Assembly: GCF_014281125.1 (NCBI RefSeq)
Contig: NZ_JACOEA010000003.1
Location: forward strand, 124,001 to 188,000
Direction: 5' to 3'
DNA length: 64,000 nucleotides
Source: Lawsonibacter celer
GTDB lineage: Bacteria; Bacillota; Clostridia; Oscillospirales; Oscillospiraceae
Shown: positions 1-9,240 of the stretch, piece by piece
How positions within the stretch are numbered: the first letter of the stretch is position 1
Layout: each line of letters opens with the position of its first letter
Notes under the pieces: generated by a model
Told to the model about the DNA's origin: nothing
Database searches by the model: none
Seen by the model: the letters and a program-made list of their open reading frames with translations, nothing else
Position numbers and translations under genes: made by a program

Positions 1-969
1 ATGGAGAGCGTGGGCGTCACCTCCTCCGCGTTCCGGGTGTTCACCGTATATGACGGGCTGGCCCATTGGTGTGTGCCGGTGTTTATCATGCTCTCCGGCA
101 TGTTTCTGCTGGACCCCAAGCGGGAGCTGACTCTGGGCAAGCTGTTTTTCCACCATATCCTGCGTATTTTTGTAGCTCTGGTGGTATGGGCGGTGATCTA
201 TGCCCTAGTGGCGGCCGTGGCCGCCGGCGGTCCTCTGGACTGGCCGGCCGTCAAGGCCGCCCTATACCGCGTTCTGCTGGGCAACACCCACTACCACCTG
301 TGGTTTCTCTACATGATTATCGGGCTGTATCTGGTTACGCCCATTCTCCGCGCCTTTGTCCGGGGAGCCAGCCGGTCGGATTTCCGCTATTTTTTCCTGG
401 TGGTGTTCGTATTTGCCAGCCTTATCCCTACGATTCTGCGCATCCGGCCCAGCCAGACCCTCTCCACCTATGTAGGCTACCTCAACATCCATCTGGTGCT
501 GGGCTATGTGGGCTATTATGTGCTGGGCTATTATCTCAAGGCCTACACCCTCAGCCGCCCGGCGGAATTTCTGATCTACCTGCTGGGGATCGCCGGTGCG
601 GCGGTCACCGTGGGGGGCACCCTGGTGCGCTCTCAGCTTCAGGGACGGCTGGCCCATACCTTTTATAATTACGACAGCCCCAATGTAGCCCTCATGTCTG
701 TGGCGGTCTTTGTGCTTTTCCGCTATGTGCTGGGCGTCAGTGACGAGCGCTCCCGGCGGCAGCGGATGTCCGGCGTCGCCCGGATCTCCTTCGGCATCTA
801 TCTGGTCCATGACCTGTTTATCATGCTCCTGCGCCATTTTGGCATTACCCCCCTGTCCTTTTCCCCCATTCTCTCCGTGCCCGTGCTCACCGCCGTGGTG
901 TTTCTGTGTTCCTTTGCCGTGGCGTGGGCTCTGTCCAAGATCCCGTTTCTGGGTCGCTATCTAACCTGA
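1..969 (+). CDS. Acyltransferase family 3 membrane protein (5' truncated by window edge)
   Basis: This is an integral-membrane O-acyltransferase of the acyltransferase-3 (OafA/WecH/YiaH-like) family, which moves acyl groups onto cell-surface polysaccharide. About nine hydrophobic segments follow one another, with the family-like stretch PVFIMLSGMFLL near the visible N-terminus and a typical late segment FGIYLVHDLFIMLL around residues 264-277. The first membrane segment, which normally carries an Arg/His motif, is absent and the reading frame is open at base 1, so the true start lies upstream of the window. An MBOAT gene begins 22 bases downstream, followed by a DHHW protein, which points to a surface-glycan acylation operon. 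Family is clear; substrate is not. Confidence 0.8.
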   Translation: MESVGVTSSAFRVFTVYDGLAHWCVPVFIMLSGMFLLDPKRELTLGKLFFHHILRIFVALVVWAVIYALVAAVAAGGPLDWPAVKAALYRVLLGNTHYHLWFLYMIIGLYLVTPILRAFVRGASRSDFRYFFLVVFVFASLIPTILRIRPSQTLSTYVGYLNIHLVLGYVGYYVLGYYLKAYTLSRPAEFLIYLLGIAGAAVTVGGTLVRSQLQGRLAHTFYNYDSPNVALMSVAVFVLFRYVLGVSDERSRRQRMSGVARISFGIYLVHDLFIMLLRHFGITPLSFSPILSVPVLTAVVFLCSFAVAWALSKIPFLGRYLT

Positions 970-991
970 TGACCGAGGAGTGTTTGACCCT

Positions 992-2410
992 ATGCTGTTC
1001 TCCAGTTCCATTTTCCTCTTTGCATTTCTCCCTCTGGTGCTGCTGATTTACTATCTGCCTCTGCGCCGCTGGCGTCAGGGGCAGAACGTCTTTCTGCTGG
1101 CCGCCTCCCTGTTCTTTTACGCGTGGGGGGAGCCCTGGTTTGTGCTGGTGATGATAGGCTCCATTTTGATCAACTACGTCTTTGGTCTGTGGGTGGCCCG
1201 CGCGAAACGTGCGGGCCGGGGCGCCCGGGCGCCCGTGACTGCCGCCGTGGCGGTCAATCTGGGGCTACTGTTTGTGTTTAAATACCTGGTCTTTGTGCTG
1301 GGCATCGCCAATCAGCTGGGCGCCGGGCTGACCGTCCCTGTGATCGAGTTGCCCATCGGGATCTCCTTTTTTACCTTTCAGGCCCTGTCCTATGTACTGG
1401 ACGTGGCCCGGGGCCGGGGGCAGGCCCAGCGCTTTCCCCTGAAGGTGGGGCTGTACATCTCTTTCTTTCCCCAGCTCATTGCCGGCCCCATCGTCCGCTA
1501 TGAGACTGTGGCCGGGGAGATCGACGACCGCCGGGAGAATTGGGCGGATTTCTCCGCCGGCGTCTGCCGCTTCGCGGCGGGCCTGGGGAAAAAGGTGCTC
1601 ATCGCCAACCAGATGGCCGTGGTGGCCGACCGGGCCTTCGCGCTGGAGCCGGGACAGCTCTCTGTCGGCCTGGCCTGGCTGGGCGCAGTGTGCTACACCC
1701 TTCAGATCTACTTCGACTTCTCCGGCTATTCCGATATGGCCATTGGCCTGGGCCGTATGTTCGGCTTTCACTTCCTGGAGAACTTCGAATACCCCTACAT
1801 CTCCCGCTCCATCACCGAGTTTTGGCGGCGGTGGCACATCTCCCTGTCTACTTGGTTCCGGGACTACGTGTACTTCCCTCTGGGGGGCAGCCGGGTCTCC
1901 TCGGCGGGCAGGCATATCCGCAATCTGTTCGTGGTGTGGCTGCTCACCGGCATCTGGCACGGCGCCAATTGGACCTTCCTGGCCTGGGGGCTGTTCTACT
2001 TCGCGCTGCTGGTGCTGGAGAAATACGCCCATCTGGGCCGGGGCTGGCCGACGGGCCTCCGGTGGCTGTTCACCATGGCCATGGTCAATTTCGGCTGGGT
2101 CTTGTTCCGTGCGGACAGCCTGGGGGCGGCGGGTCGCTACCTGGGGGCTATGCTCGGCCTGGGCGGCGGTCTTTGGGATGAGCGGGCCTGCTTCTACCTG
2201 CTGGAAAATCTGCCGGTGCTGGCCGCAGCGGTGCTTTTCTCCGCCCCTGTGGCGCTCCGGCTGCGGGACAAGCTGTACGGCGGCGGCCTGAAGCGGCTCT
2301 CCCCCCTGTGGGACGCGTGCTATGCCGTGCTGCTGCTCCTGGTGGTCATCGTCTCGGCCAGCTACGTGGTCAAGGGCACCTACAATCCCTTTATCTATTT
2401 TAATTTCTAG
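992..2410 (+). CDS. MBOAT family O-acyltransferase (AlgI/DltB-like)
   Basis: This 472-residue polytopic protein belongs to the membrane-bound O-acyltransferase family, which passes acyl groups across the membrane to exported polymers. The AlgI/PatA-type blocks are visible: SFFTFQALSYVLDV, FPQLIAGPIVRY, YFDFSGYSDMAIGLGRMFG, and the catalytic His323 inside GIWHGANW. I chose the ATG at 992 because GAGGAG lies 11 bases upstream; the in-frame GTG at 980 has no ribosome site. The partner DHHW gene starts 16 bases after the stop. In alginate and cellulose acetylation systems an MBOAT works with an SGNH-like periplasmic or extracellular protein, so these two probably act together. The acylated polymer is unknown. 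Confidence 0.9.
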   Translation: MLFSSSIFLFAFLPLVLLIYYLPLRRWRQGQNVFLLAASLFFYAWGEPWFVLVMIGSILINYVFGLWVARAKRAGRGARAPVTAAVAVNLGLLFVFKYLVFVLGIANQLGAGLTVPVIELPIGISFFTFQALSYVLDVARGRGQAQRFPLKVGLYISFFPQLIAGPIVRYETVAGEIDDRRENWADFSAGVCRFAAGLGKKVLIANQMAVVADRAFALEPGQLSVGLAWLGAVCYTLQIYFDFSGYSDMAIGLGRMFGFHFLENFEYPYISRSITEFWRRWHISLSTWFRDYVYFPLGGSRVSSAGRHIRNLFVVWLLTGIWHGANWTFLAWGLFYFALLVLEKYAHLGRGWPTGLRWLFTMAMVNFGWVLFRADSLGAAGRYLGAMLGLGGGLWDERACFYLLENLPVLAAAVLFSAPVALRLRDKLYGGGLKRLSPLWDACYAVLLLLVVIVSASYVVKGTYNPFIYFNF

Positions 2411-2426
2411 GAGGAGGCGACGGATT

Positions 2427-3635
2427 ATGAAACGCAGAAACACGCTGACCGCCGTGCTCTTTCTGGCCTTTCTGGCCGTGGGCTTCTGGCTGCTGGCCTC
2501 CGCCTTTATCCAGGGCGGGGCGCTGCGGGAGCAGTTTGGCCTGGTCCGCCGGGACCTGTCCCAGCTGCCCGCCTTCCTGGACGGAGGCGCCGAGACGGCT
2601 GCCAATGAGGACCTGGACCGGGATCACGGCTTTATCCAGCTCTTCGGCGGCTTTCAGCGCCTGCTGGGCCGCCGGGTGGTGGAGGACGTGAGCGGCAGCA
2701 ACCACGTCGCCCTTCTGGACGACGGCGCGCTGAATTTTGTCGCCCTGGGCGCCCAGCCGGCCGACTGCAGCGGCAATGGGGAAAAAACCGCGGCCTTCCA
2801 GCAGACCCTGACGGCGCGGGGCATCCCCTCCCTCTACGTAGTGGCCCCCCAGAAGCTCCGGCGGAATACCGACCTGCTCCCCATAGGGATGTACAACTAC
2901 GGCAACGAGGCGGCCGACAGCCTGCTGGCCGCCCTGGATGCGGCGGGCACAGACTATCTGGACCTGCGCCCCTTCTTCGAGGCCACGGAGGACTACGCCT
3001 CCTGGTTCTTCCGCACCGACCATCACTGGAAGCCGGAGGCCGGCTTCTTCACCTGGCAGATTCTTGCCCAGGAGCTGGAGGAGCGCCTGGGCTATGCCAC
3101 CCCGGCGGAGCTCACTGCCCCGGAGAGCTGGGACACCCAGGTGCTGGAGGACTTCTTCCTGGGCAGCCAGGGCAAGCGGGTGGGCACCCTTTACGCCGGG
3201 ACGGACGATTTTACCCTCTACACCCCCCGTTTTGACACAGACCTGACCTACTCCTGTCCCTCCTATCCCTTCGAGCGCACCGGACCCTTCTCCACGTCGG
3301 TCTGCTTTCCGGAGCGGGTGGCGCAACGGGATCTCTTTGGCGGCAATCCCTACACCTACTACTCGGGCGGCGACTATCCCCTGGCTGCTGTGACCAACCA
3401 CAAAAATCCGGACGGGCCAAGCATTCTGCTCCTGCGGGAATCCTTTTCCTGCGCCGTGGCCCCCTTTCTGGCCCTGTCGTGCAGCCAGCTGACTACGGTG
3501 GATCTGCGCTACTTCCAGGGGGACCTGATGGAGACGGTGGAGCAGCTGCAGCCAGATCTGGTGCTCATTCTGTACAATGCCAGCTCCTCCGGGGTGGAAA
3601 GCCTATTCCGCTTCGGGGGCAGCGTGGAGGAATAG
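2427..3635 (+). CDS. DHHW/AlgX-AlgJ-like exported protein, partner of MBOAT
   Basis: The protein has 402 residues and starts with a single signal-anchor helix (residues about 7-27), so most of it lies outside the membrane. It carries the DHHW signature at residues 198-201, seen in the SGNH-hydrolase-like AlgJ/AlgX/DHHW group that hands acyl groups to polysaccharides. An early Asp-His pair (DRDHGF) and the C-terminal LLLRESFSC segment also fit that fold. ATG 2427 is preceded by AGGAGGCGACGG at good spacing. It closes the acyltransferase-MBOAT-DHHW run; about 70 bases later the DNA becomes very AT-rich ahead of pyk. Role in extracellular polymer acylation is inferred from family and neighbours. 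Confidence 0.82.
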   Translation: MKRRNTLTAVLFLAFLAVGFWLLASAFIQGGALREQFGLVRRDLSQLPAFLDGGAETAANEDLDRDHGFIQLFGGFQRLLGRRVVEDVSGSNHVALLDDGALNFVALGAQPADCSGNGEKTAAFQQTLTARGIPSLYVVAPQKLRRNTDLLPIGMYNYGNEAADSLLAALDAAGTDYLDLRPFFEATEDYASWFFRTDHHWKPEAGFFTWQILAQELEERLGYATPAELTAPESWDTQVLEDFFLGSQGKRVGTLYAGTDDFTLYTPRFDTDLTYSCPSYPFERTGPFSTSVCFPERVAQRDLFGGNPYTYYSGGDYPLAAVTNHKNPDGPSILLLRESFSCAVAPFLALSCSQLTTVDLRYFQGDLMETVEQLQPDLVLILYNASSSGVESLFRFGGSVEE

Positions 3636-3706
3636 CCCGCTCCTTCCCTCCCAAAACGCAGTTTAGACTTGACTTAATATTTTAATTTATTTTAAAAATA
3701 TTTTTC

Positions 3707-3735
3707 TTTTCAATTTTGTCCGATTGTAGTATGAT
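3707..3735 (+). promoter_or_regulatory. Candidate sigma-A promoter for pyk
   Basis: TTTTCA (3707-3712), a 17-base spacer and TATGAT (3730-3735) lie about 60 bases before the pyk start. The surrounding 3,665-3,780 stretch is strikingly AT-rich compared with its neighbours, as expected of a promoter region. The -35 box is weak, so this is a candidate only. Confidence 0.45.
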
Positions 3736-3793
3736 AACTCCATCCTTAACAGATATATCTATATAAACTGCAGGCCTAACGGAGGTATTGTAT

Positions 3794-5230
3794 ATGAGAA
3801 AAACAAAAATCATCTGCACACTTGGTCCCTCGGTCGACAGTGAGGAGATCCTCCGCCAGCTGGTGCTGTCCGGCATGAACGCCGCCCGTTTCAACTTCTC
3901 CCATGGAACCCACGAGAGCCATCAGGCTCTGCTGACTAAGCTCAAACACGTGAGGGACGAGCTGGGCGCGCCCGTAGCTACCATTTTGGACACCAAGGGG
4001 CCGGAAATCCGTATCAAGAGCTTTCCGGCGGGGCCGATCACGCTGACCAAGGGCCAAAGCTTTACGCTGACCACCCAGGATGTGCCCGGCGACAACACCC
4101 GGGTATCCGTAACCTATGAAAACCTGCACAATGAGGTGGAGCCCGGCTGCCGTATTCTGGTGGACGACGGGTTGGTGGAGCTGCGGGTCCGGGAGATCCG
4201 CGGCCGGGACATCCTCTGTGAGGTGGAAAACGGCGGCGCCCTGTCCAGCAACAAGTCCATCAATATCCCCGATGTGCACATTCTGCTCCCCTCCCTCACC
4301 GACAAGGACCGTGAGGACATCGCCTTCGCTGTGGAGAACGATTTTGACTTCATCGCCGCTTCCTTTGTGCGCAAGGCCAGCGATGTGGAGGACATCCGCT
4401 CCGAGCTGCACAAGCACGGGGGCGACGACATCCGCATCATCGCCAAAATCGAGAACCGGGAGGGCGTAACCAATCTGGATGACATCATTGCCGCCTCAGA
4501 CGGCGTAATGGTGGCCCGGGGCGACCTCGGGGTGGAGATCCCCGCCTATGAGGTCCCGATCCTGCAAAAGCGCATGATCAAATCCACCATCCGGCAGGGC
4601 AAACCGGTTATTACCGCAACCCAGATGCTGGACTCCATGATCCGCAACCCCCGACCCACCCGGGCGGAGGTCTCCGACGTGGCCAACGCGGTCTTTGACG
4701 GCACCTCCTGCGTGATGCTCTCCGGCGAGACCGCCTCCGGCAAATACCCCCTGGAGGCTCTTAAAACCATGGTGAACACCGTGGTGGCCGCAGAAGATGC
4801 CATCGACTACTGGGGCCGCTTCCGCGACACCAATCTGCTGCCCCACATTTCCTCCATCAACGACGCCATCACCCACTCCTGCTGCCTGACCGCCATGGAC
4901 CTGAAGGCCGTGGCCATCCTGGCCGCCACCCAGAGCGGCTACACCGCCAAGGTGATTTCCCGCTTCCGCCCCGCCTGCCCCATCGTGGCTCTGTGTCAGT
5001 CGGAGGCGGCGCGGCGGCAGCTCGCCATCTCCTGGGGCGTTCACCCCTATCTGTGCGGCTATGTGGACTCCACGGACCGGCTGTTCTCCCTGGTCATCGA
5101 CGTGGCCCGCAGCGAGGGCGCCGTCAAGCCCGGAGACACAGTGGTCATCACTGCCGGCGTGCCCATCGGTGAGATCGGCAGCACCAACCTGATCAAAGCC
5201 CAGGTGGTGGGCGAAAAATACAAGCCCTGA
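3794..5230 (+). CDS. pyk: Pyruvate kinase
   Basis: This 478-residue enzyme converts phosphoenolpyruvate and ADP to pyruvate and ATP, the last step of glycolysis. The start is a textbook match (MRKTKIICTLGP). Further markers are ATILDTKGPEIR in the barrel, the lysine motif IAKIENREG, ARGDLGVEIP, and the signature TATQMLDSMIRNPRPTRAE. The length is that of the short form, without the extra C-terminal PEP-utiliser domain of Bacillus-type enzymes. ATG 3794 has GGAGG eight bases upstream; the in-frame TTG six bases earlier is too close to it. A terminator follows directly. It is a single-gene unit in the cytoplasm. Confidence 0.97.
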   Translation: MRKTKIICTLGPSVDSEEILRQLVLSGMNAARFNFSHGTHESHQALLTKLKHVRDELGAPVATILDTKGPEIRIKSFPAGPITLTKGQSFTLTTQDVPGDNTRVSVTYENLHNEVEPGCRILVDDGLVELRVREIRGRDILCEVENGGALSSNKSINIPDVHILLPSLTDKDREDIAFAVENDFDFIAASFVRKASDVEDIRSELHKHGGDDIRIIAKIENREGVTNLDDIIAASDGVMVARGDLGVEIPAYEVPILQKRMIKSTIRQGKPVITATQMLDSMIRNPRPTRAEVSDVANAVFDGTSCVMLSGETASGKYPLEALKTMVNTVVAAEDAIDYWGRFRDTNLLPHISSINDAITHSCCLTAMDLKAVAILAATQSGYTAKVISRFRPACPIVALCQSEAARRQLAISWGVHPYLCGYVDSTDRLFSLVIDVARSEGAVKPGDTVVITAGVPIGEIGSTNLIKAQVVGEKYKP

Positions 5231-5763
5231 TCTGCAAAAAAAGCCCCCGGCGGACAGCCGAGGGCTTTTTTATGCGCTGTTGTACGAATGGTGGGACCGT
5301 TTCCCGGAGGAACTCCACCAGTTCCGAATCGGACGGAGCGCCGACAAGGACGTACCGTCTCCCCCCCATAGTCAAAATACCCGTTGTCGTATATCTGTGC
5401 CCCGGCGGAGCCGCCTTCCCAGTAAAAGTACACCCGCCAGCCCCGGATCTCCAGCGAGGAGTTGATGGACAGATCCGTGCCCAGGTACTTCACCTGTTCT
5501 GTCTCCGCCATTCGGAGCAGCTCTTTCAGCTCCTCCCCGGTGAAATCCGTGCTCGCCCCCGATCCTCTATCTGGAAGCACACTGCACAGGGCGGTCTCTT
5601 CCGGCTCTAGCCCCATGATTGAAACAATAGACCGGGGCTGCGCCCGGTACCGCAAAAACAGGACCGCGAGCAGGAGCAGCACCGCAGTGCCGCCCCAGAG
5701 CAGCCCCCTTCCCAGCCAGGGCCGCCGGGCGCACTCCCAAGTATTCGTTCCCCTCAAATCCAT
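5193..5763 (-). pseudogene. Small single-pass membrane protein, frameshifted at a 7-base G run
   Basis: Reading from ATG 5763 (GGAGTG upstream) gives a short N-terminus, one membrane helix (WGGTAVLLLLAVLFLRY) and an extracytoplasmic domain ending YFDYGG. At the run of seven G on this strand (5361-5367 on +) the frame is lost; removing one G restores RRYVLVGAPSDSELVEFLRETVPPF and a stop at 5193. The unshifted frame instead runs into pyk antisense and looks unnatural. The restored protein would be about 190 residues and would overlap the pyk terminator and the last 38 bases of pyk on the other strand. Function is not recognised. The break is either real, reversible slippage, or a homopolymer sequencing error. 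Confidence 0.6.
5241..5271 (+). terminator. Rho-independent terminator after pyk
   Basis: An 11-bp stem (AAGCCCCCGGC / GCCGAGGGCTT, one mismatch) with a five-base loop is followed by a T run. It lies 11 bases after the pyk stop. Confidence 0.85.
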
Positions 5764-5967
5764 TTCACACTCCTTTCTGTTCGCCCGTGTTGTTCACAGG
5801 CAGCGCCTGTACCGGGCAGGTCTACCGGTCCAGAATATCTCGGGTCATCCGCTTTGCCGTCAGCTTGTATTCGATCTGCCGCGCTATACCTTCGGTTCTT
5901 TTTTTTATTTTACCATGTCAAGCGCCAGAGGCACAAGGCCTGTAGCTGCGCCCCGCTGGCTCCGGTA

Positions 5968-5996
5968 TTTACACCGGTGCGTTTTGGGGGTACAAT
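5968..5996 (+). promoter_or_regulatory. Sigma-A promoter for the MBL-fold nuclease gene
   Basis: TTTACA (5968-5973), 17 bases, then TACAAT (5991-5996), about 30 bases ahead of the start at 6026. Spacing is ideal and both boxes are one base from consensus. The rest of 5764-5967 shows no convincing gene. Confidence 0.65.
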
Positions 5997-6025
5997 GTCA
6001 ATATAGAAAAACAAGGAGGTGCCCT

Positions 6026-7621
6026 ATGAAATTGACGTTTTTCGGCGCGGCCAGAGCGGTCACCGGAAGCTGTCACTGCGTGGAGTGCGGCGGAAAAAAG
6101 ATTCTCATCGACTGCGGCCTGCAGCAGGGCCGGGATGAGCGGGATAACAGCCAGCTGGACTTCGTCCCCGGCCAGGTCGACCACGTCATTGTCACCCACG
6201 CCCACATCGATCACTCCGGGCGGATCCCCCTGCTCTACAAGCAGGGTTACACCGGAGATATCTACTGCACCCGTCTGACGGGGCAGCTTCTGTCCATTAT
6301 GCTGCGGGACTCCGCCCACATTCAGGAGAGCGACGCCCAGTGGATGAACCAGAAGGGCAAGCGGGCCGGCCGCGCGCCGGTGGAGCCCCTCTACACCGTG
6401 GCCGACGCGGAGGAGGCCCTCAAGCATCTGGTCACCTGCGAATATGGCCAGGAGCTGGAGATTGAGCCCGGCATCCGCCTCCGCTTCGTGGACGCAGGGC
6501 ACCTGCTGGGCTCTTCCAGCGCGGAGCTCTGGCTCACCGAGGGGGAGGAAACCCGAAAGATTGTCTTTTCCGGGGATATCGGCAACCGGGATCAGCCCAT
6601 CATCCGGGACCCCCAATACATTCACGAGGCCGACTATGTGGTTACCGAGAGCACCTACGGTGATCGGCTCCACGCCATGGACGAGAAGCCCGACTATGCC
6701 GGCGACCTGGCCGCCATCATTGACGAGACACTGGGTAACGGCGGCAATGTAATCATCCCCTCCTTCGCCGTGGGCCGCACCCAGGAGCTGCTCTACTTCA
6801 TCCGCGAGATTAAGGAGCAGGGGCTGGTGAAGCGGGTGCCCAACTTCACCGTGGTGGTGGACTCCCCCTTGGCGGGCGAGGCCACCCGCATCTTCTCCGG
6901 GGACCTGCACGGCTATCTGGACGAGGACGCCATCGCGGCCCTCAAGGGCGGCGCCCTGTTCCAATTCCCCGGCCTGACCATCACTGAGAGCAGCGAGGAA
7001 TCCAAGGCCCTGAACCTGGACAAGGCTCCCAAGGTCATCATCTCCGCCTCCGGCATGTGCGACGCGGGCCGCATCCGCCACCACCTGAAACACAACCTCT
7101 GGCGGACGGAATCCACAGTGCTCTTTGTGGGCTTCCAGGCGGAGGGCTCCCTGGGCCGCCGCCTGATCAACGGAGCGGAGTCAGTCAAGCTCTTCGGCGA
7201 GGAGATCGCCGTGCGGGCCAAAATCGTCAACTTCCACGGTCTGAGCTCCCACGCCGACCGGGACGGCCTCCTGCGCTGGATTGACGCCTATCAGCCCAAA
7301 CCCCGGCAGGTGTTTGTGGTCCATGGCGACAGCGCGGTCACCGAGCTTTACGCCCAGACGCTGCGGGAGCGGGGCATCCCCGCCCACGCCCCCGACTATG
7401 AGGAGGTCTACGATCTGCTGGCCAACCGGATGCTGGCCGTGGGCATTCCGCCTCAGCCCAAGCCGGCCGCCGCGCCGCCGGTCTCTCCCGCCTACCGCCG
7501 CCTGGAGGAGGAGGGGGACAGGCTCCTCCAGCTCATCGCCCGCAGCCGGGGCGGTGCCAACAAAGATCTGGCCAAGTTTACCGATCAGCTGCACGCGCTC
7601 ATCGAAAAGTGGGACCGCTAG
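6026..7621 (+). CDS. MBL-fold/beta-CASP RNA-processing nuclease (CPSF/YSH1-like)
   Basis: This 531-residue protein is a metallo-beta-lactamase-fold hydrolase with an inserted beta-CASP domain and a C-terminal RMMBL segment, the layout of mRNA-3'-processing-type ribonucleases in bacteria. The zinc motif H58-A-H60-I-D62-H63 sits in VIVTHAHIDHSG; later metal ligands fall in DAGHLLGSSS and FSGDIGN. The beta-CASP motifs are visible in IPSFAVGRTQELLY, ISASGMCDAGRIRHHL and FHGLSSHADRDGL. ATG 6026 is preceded by AAGGAGGTGCCCT. About 60 C-terminal residues beyond the core (proline-rich linker then helix) are extra. It stands alone between a promoter and a terminator. RNA substrate is unknown. Confidence 0.92.
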   Translation: MKLTFFGAARAVTGSCHCVECGGKKILIDCGLQQGRDERDNSQLDFVPGQVDHVIVTHAHIDHSGRIPLLYKQGYTGDIYCTRLTGQLLSIMLRDSAHIQESDAQWMNQKGKRAGRAPVEPLYTVADAEEALKHLVTCEYGQELEIEPGIRLRFVDAGHLLGSSSAELWLTEGEETRKIVFSGDIGNRDQPIIRDPQYIHEADYVVTESTYGDRLHAMDEKPDYAGDLAAIIDETLGNGGNVIIPSFAVGRTQELLYFIREIKEQGLVKRVPNFTVVVDSPLAGEATRIFSGDLHGYLDEDAIAALKGGALFQFPGLTITESSEESKALNLDKAPKVIISASGMCDAGRIRHHLKHNLWRTESTVLFVGFQAEGSLGRRLINGAESVKLFGEEIAVRAKIVNFHGLSSHADRDGLLRWIDAYQPKPRQVFVVHGDSAVTELYAQTLRERGIPAHAPDYEEVYDLLANRMLAVGIPPQPKPAAAPPVSPAYRRLEEEGDRLLQLIARSRGGANKDLAKFTDQLHALIEKWDR

Positions 7622-7630
7622 TCTCCATAC

Positions 7631-7667
7631 GCCGCCCGCGCCTCAGGGGTGCGGGCGGCTTCTTTTT
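7631..7667 (+). terminator. Rho-independent terminator
   Basis: A perfect 9-bp stem (GCCGCCCGC / GCGGGCGGC) and short T run directly after the MBL nuclease stop. Confidence 0.8.
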
Positions 7668-7764
7668 CGGCCTGCCCCATAATTTTTCCATTTTCCCCTA
7701 GGAAATCGGGCGGTTTCGGTGTATACTGGCATTGAGACAAGCCCTGACGCAAGGAGGTTTTTCC

Positions 7765-9096
7765 ATGTTCAAACTGGACTGTTCCAATCTCTCCCCGTTT
7801 CTCCCCGCCGACTGGCTGGACAGCCGGGCAGACGCTCTGGCCCATGCCCGGGCCCTGTTGGAGACCGGCAGCGGCGCGGGCGGCAATTTCACCGGCTGGG
7901 TCCACCTTCCCCGGGATTACGACAAGGCCGAGTTCGCCCGCATCCAGGCGGCAGCCCAAAAGATCCGCTCCGACTCCCAGGCCCTGGTGGTGGTGGGCAT
8001 CGGCGGCTCCTACCTGGGCGCCCGCGCCGTGGTGGAGCTAATCCACTCCCCCAACTATAACCTGCGCAAAAAGGACAGCCCCGACATTTTCTTCGCCGGC
8101 AACGGCCTGTCCACCGATGCCCTGGCCGAGGTGATCGAGCTGGTAAAGGACCGGGACTTCTCCGTTAATGTCATCTCCAAGTCGGGCACCACTACTGAGC
8201 CCGCCGTGGCCTTCCGCATCTTTAAGGCCCTCCTGGAGGAAAAGTACGGTAAGGAGGGCGCTCAGGGGCGCATCTACGCAACCACCGACGCCCGGAAGGG
8301 CGCGCTCAAGGGTCTGGCCGATGCCGAGGGCTATGAGACCTTTGTGGTCCCAGACGACGTGGGCGGCCGCTTCTCCGTCCTCACCGCCGTGGGTCTGCTG
8401 CCCATCGCCGCGGCCGGAATTGACATCCAGGCGCTGATGGCGGGCGCCCGGCAGGCTATGGATGACCTGGCTCTCCCCGGTACGGACAATCCCGCCTGGC
8501 AGTATGCCGCCGCCCGGCACGCCCTCTATCAGTCGGGCAAGTCCACTGAGATTCTGGCCTGCTATGAGCCGTCCTTCCGCTTCTTCGCCGAGTGGTGGAA
8601 GCAGCTCTACGGCGAGAGCGAGGGCAAGGAGGGCAAGGGGCTCTTCCCCGCCAGCGTAGAATTTACCGCCGACCTGCACTCCATGGGGCAGTATATTCAG
8701 CAGGGGGAACGGCTCATGTTTGAGACCGTGGTGGGTTTTGCCCAGCCCCGCGCTGCAATTTCCATCCCCCATGACCCGGACAATGTGGACGGGCTGAACT
8801 TCCTCTCCGGCAAGGCCCTGGAATTTGTCAACCGGCAGGCCATGCGGGGTGTGACTCTGGCCCATGTAGACGGCGGGGTGCCCAATCTCTCCCTCACCGT
8901 TCCCGCCCGGGACGCCGAGAGCGTGGGCGCTCTGATCTACTTCTTCGAATACGCCTGCGGCCTGTCCGGCTATCTGCTGGGTGTCAATCCCTTCGATCAG
9001 CCGGGCGTGGAGGCCTACAAAAACAATATGTACGCCCTGCTGGGCAAGCCCGGCTACGAGGAGCTCAAGGCTCAGCTGGAAGCCCGGCTGGATTGA
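7765..9096 (+). CDS. pgi: Glucose-6-phosphate isomerase
   Basis: This 443-residue cytoplasmic enzyme interconverts glucose-6-phosphate and fructose-6-phosphate. Family signatures include [16 protein letters not shown], the SIS-domain stretch [17 protein letters not shown], and a conserved late block ending [14 protein letters not shown]. The length matches the short bacterial type found in Firmicutes. ATG 7765 follows AAGGAGG with nine bases between. A TATACT -10 box lies at 7722-7727 without a clear -35. Together with pyk and the phosphorylase/glucanotransferase operon downstream it covers entry of glucose units into glycolysis. Confidence 0.97.
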   Translation: MFKLDCSNLSPFLPADWLDSRADALAHARALLETGSGAGGNFTGWVHLPRDYDKAEFARIQAAAQKIRSDSQALVVVGIGGSYLGARAVVELIHSPNYNLRKKDSPDIFFAGNGLSTDALAEVIELVKDRDFSVNVISKSGTTTEPAVAFRIFKALLEEKYGKEGAQGRIYATTDARKGALKGLADAEGYETFVVPDDVGGRFSVLTAVGLLPIAAAGIDIQALMAGARQAMDDLALPGTDNPAWQYAAARHALYQSGKSTEILACYEPSFRFFAEWWKQLYGESEGKEGKGLFPASVEFTADLHSMGQYIQQGERLMFETVVGFAQPRAAISIPHDPDNVDGLNFLSGKALEFVNRQAMRGVTLAHVDGGVPNLSLTVPARDAESVGALIYFFEYACGLSGYLLGVNPFDQPGVEAYKNNMYALLGKPGYEELKAQLEARLD

Positions 9097-9159
9097 GGCA
9101 TACAGCACAGCCCCAGCGGCCTGCGACCATGAATTTTTGGTGAACCTTTCGCAAATCGG

Positions 9160-9188
9160 TTGCAATCCGGCTGTAAAAATGGTAACAT
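9160..9188 (+). promoter_or_regulatory. Sigma-A promoter for the small P-loop protein
   Basis: TTGCAA (9160-9165), 17-base spacer, TAACAT (9183-9188), about 50 bases before the gene start. Confidence 0.6.
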
Positions 9189-9240
9189 GAAGCTACACAG
9201 GCCGGAGGTCCTCCGGCGGACAAAGTAAGGAGTGATAACT

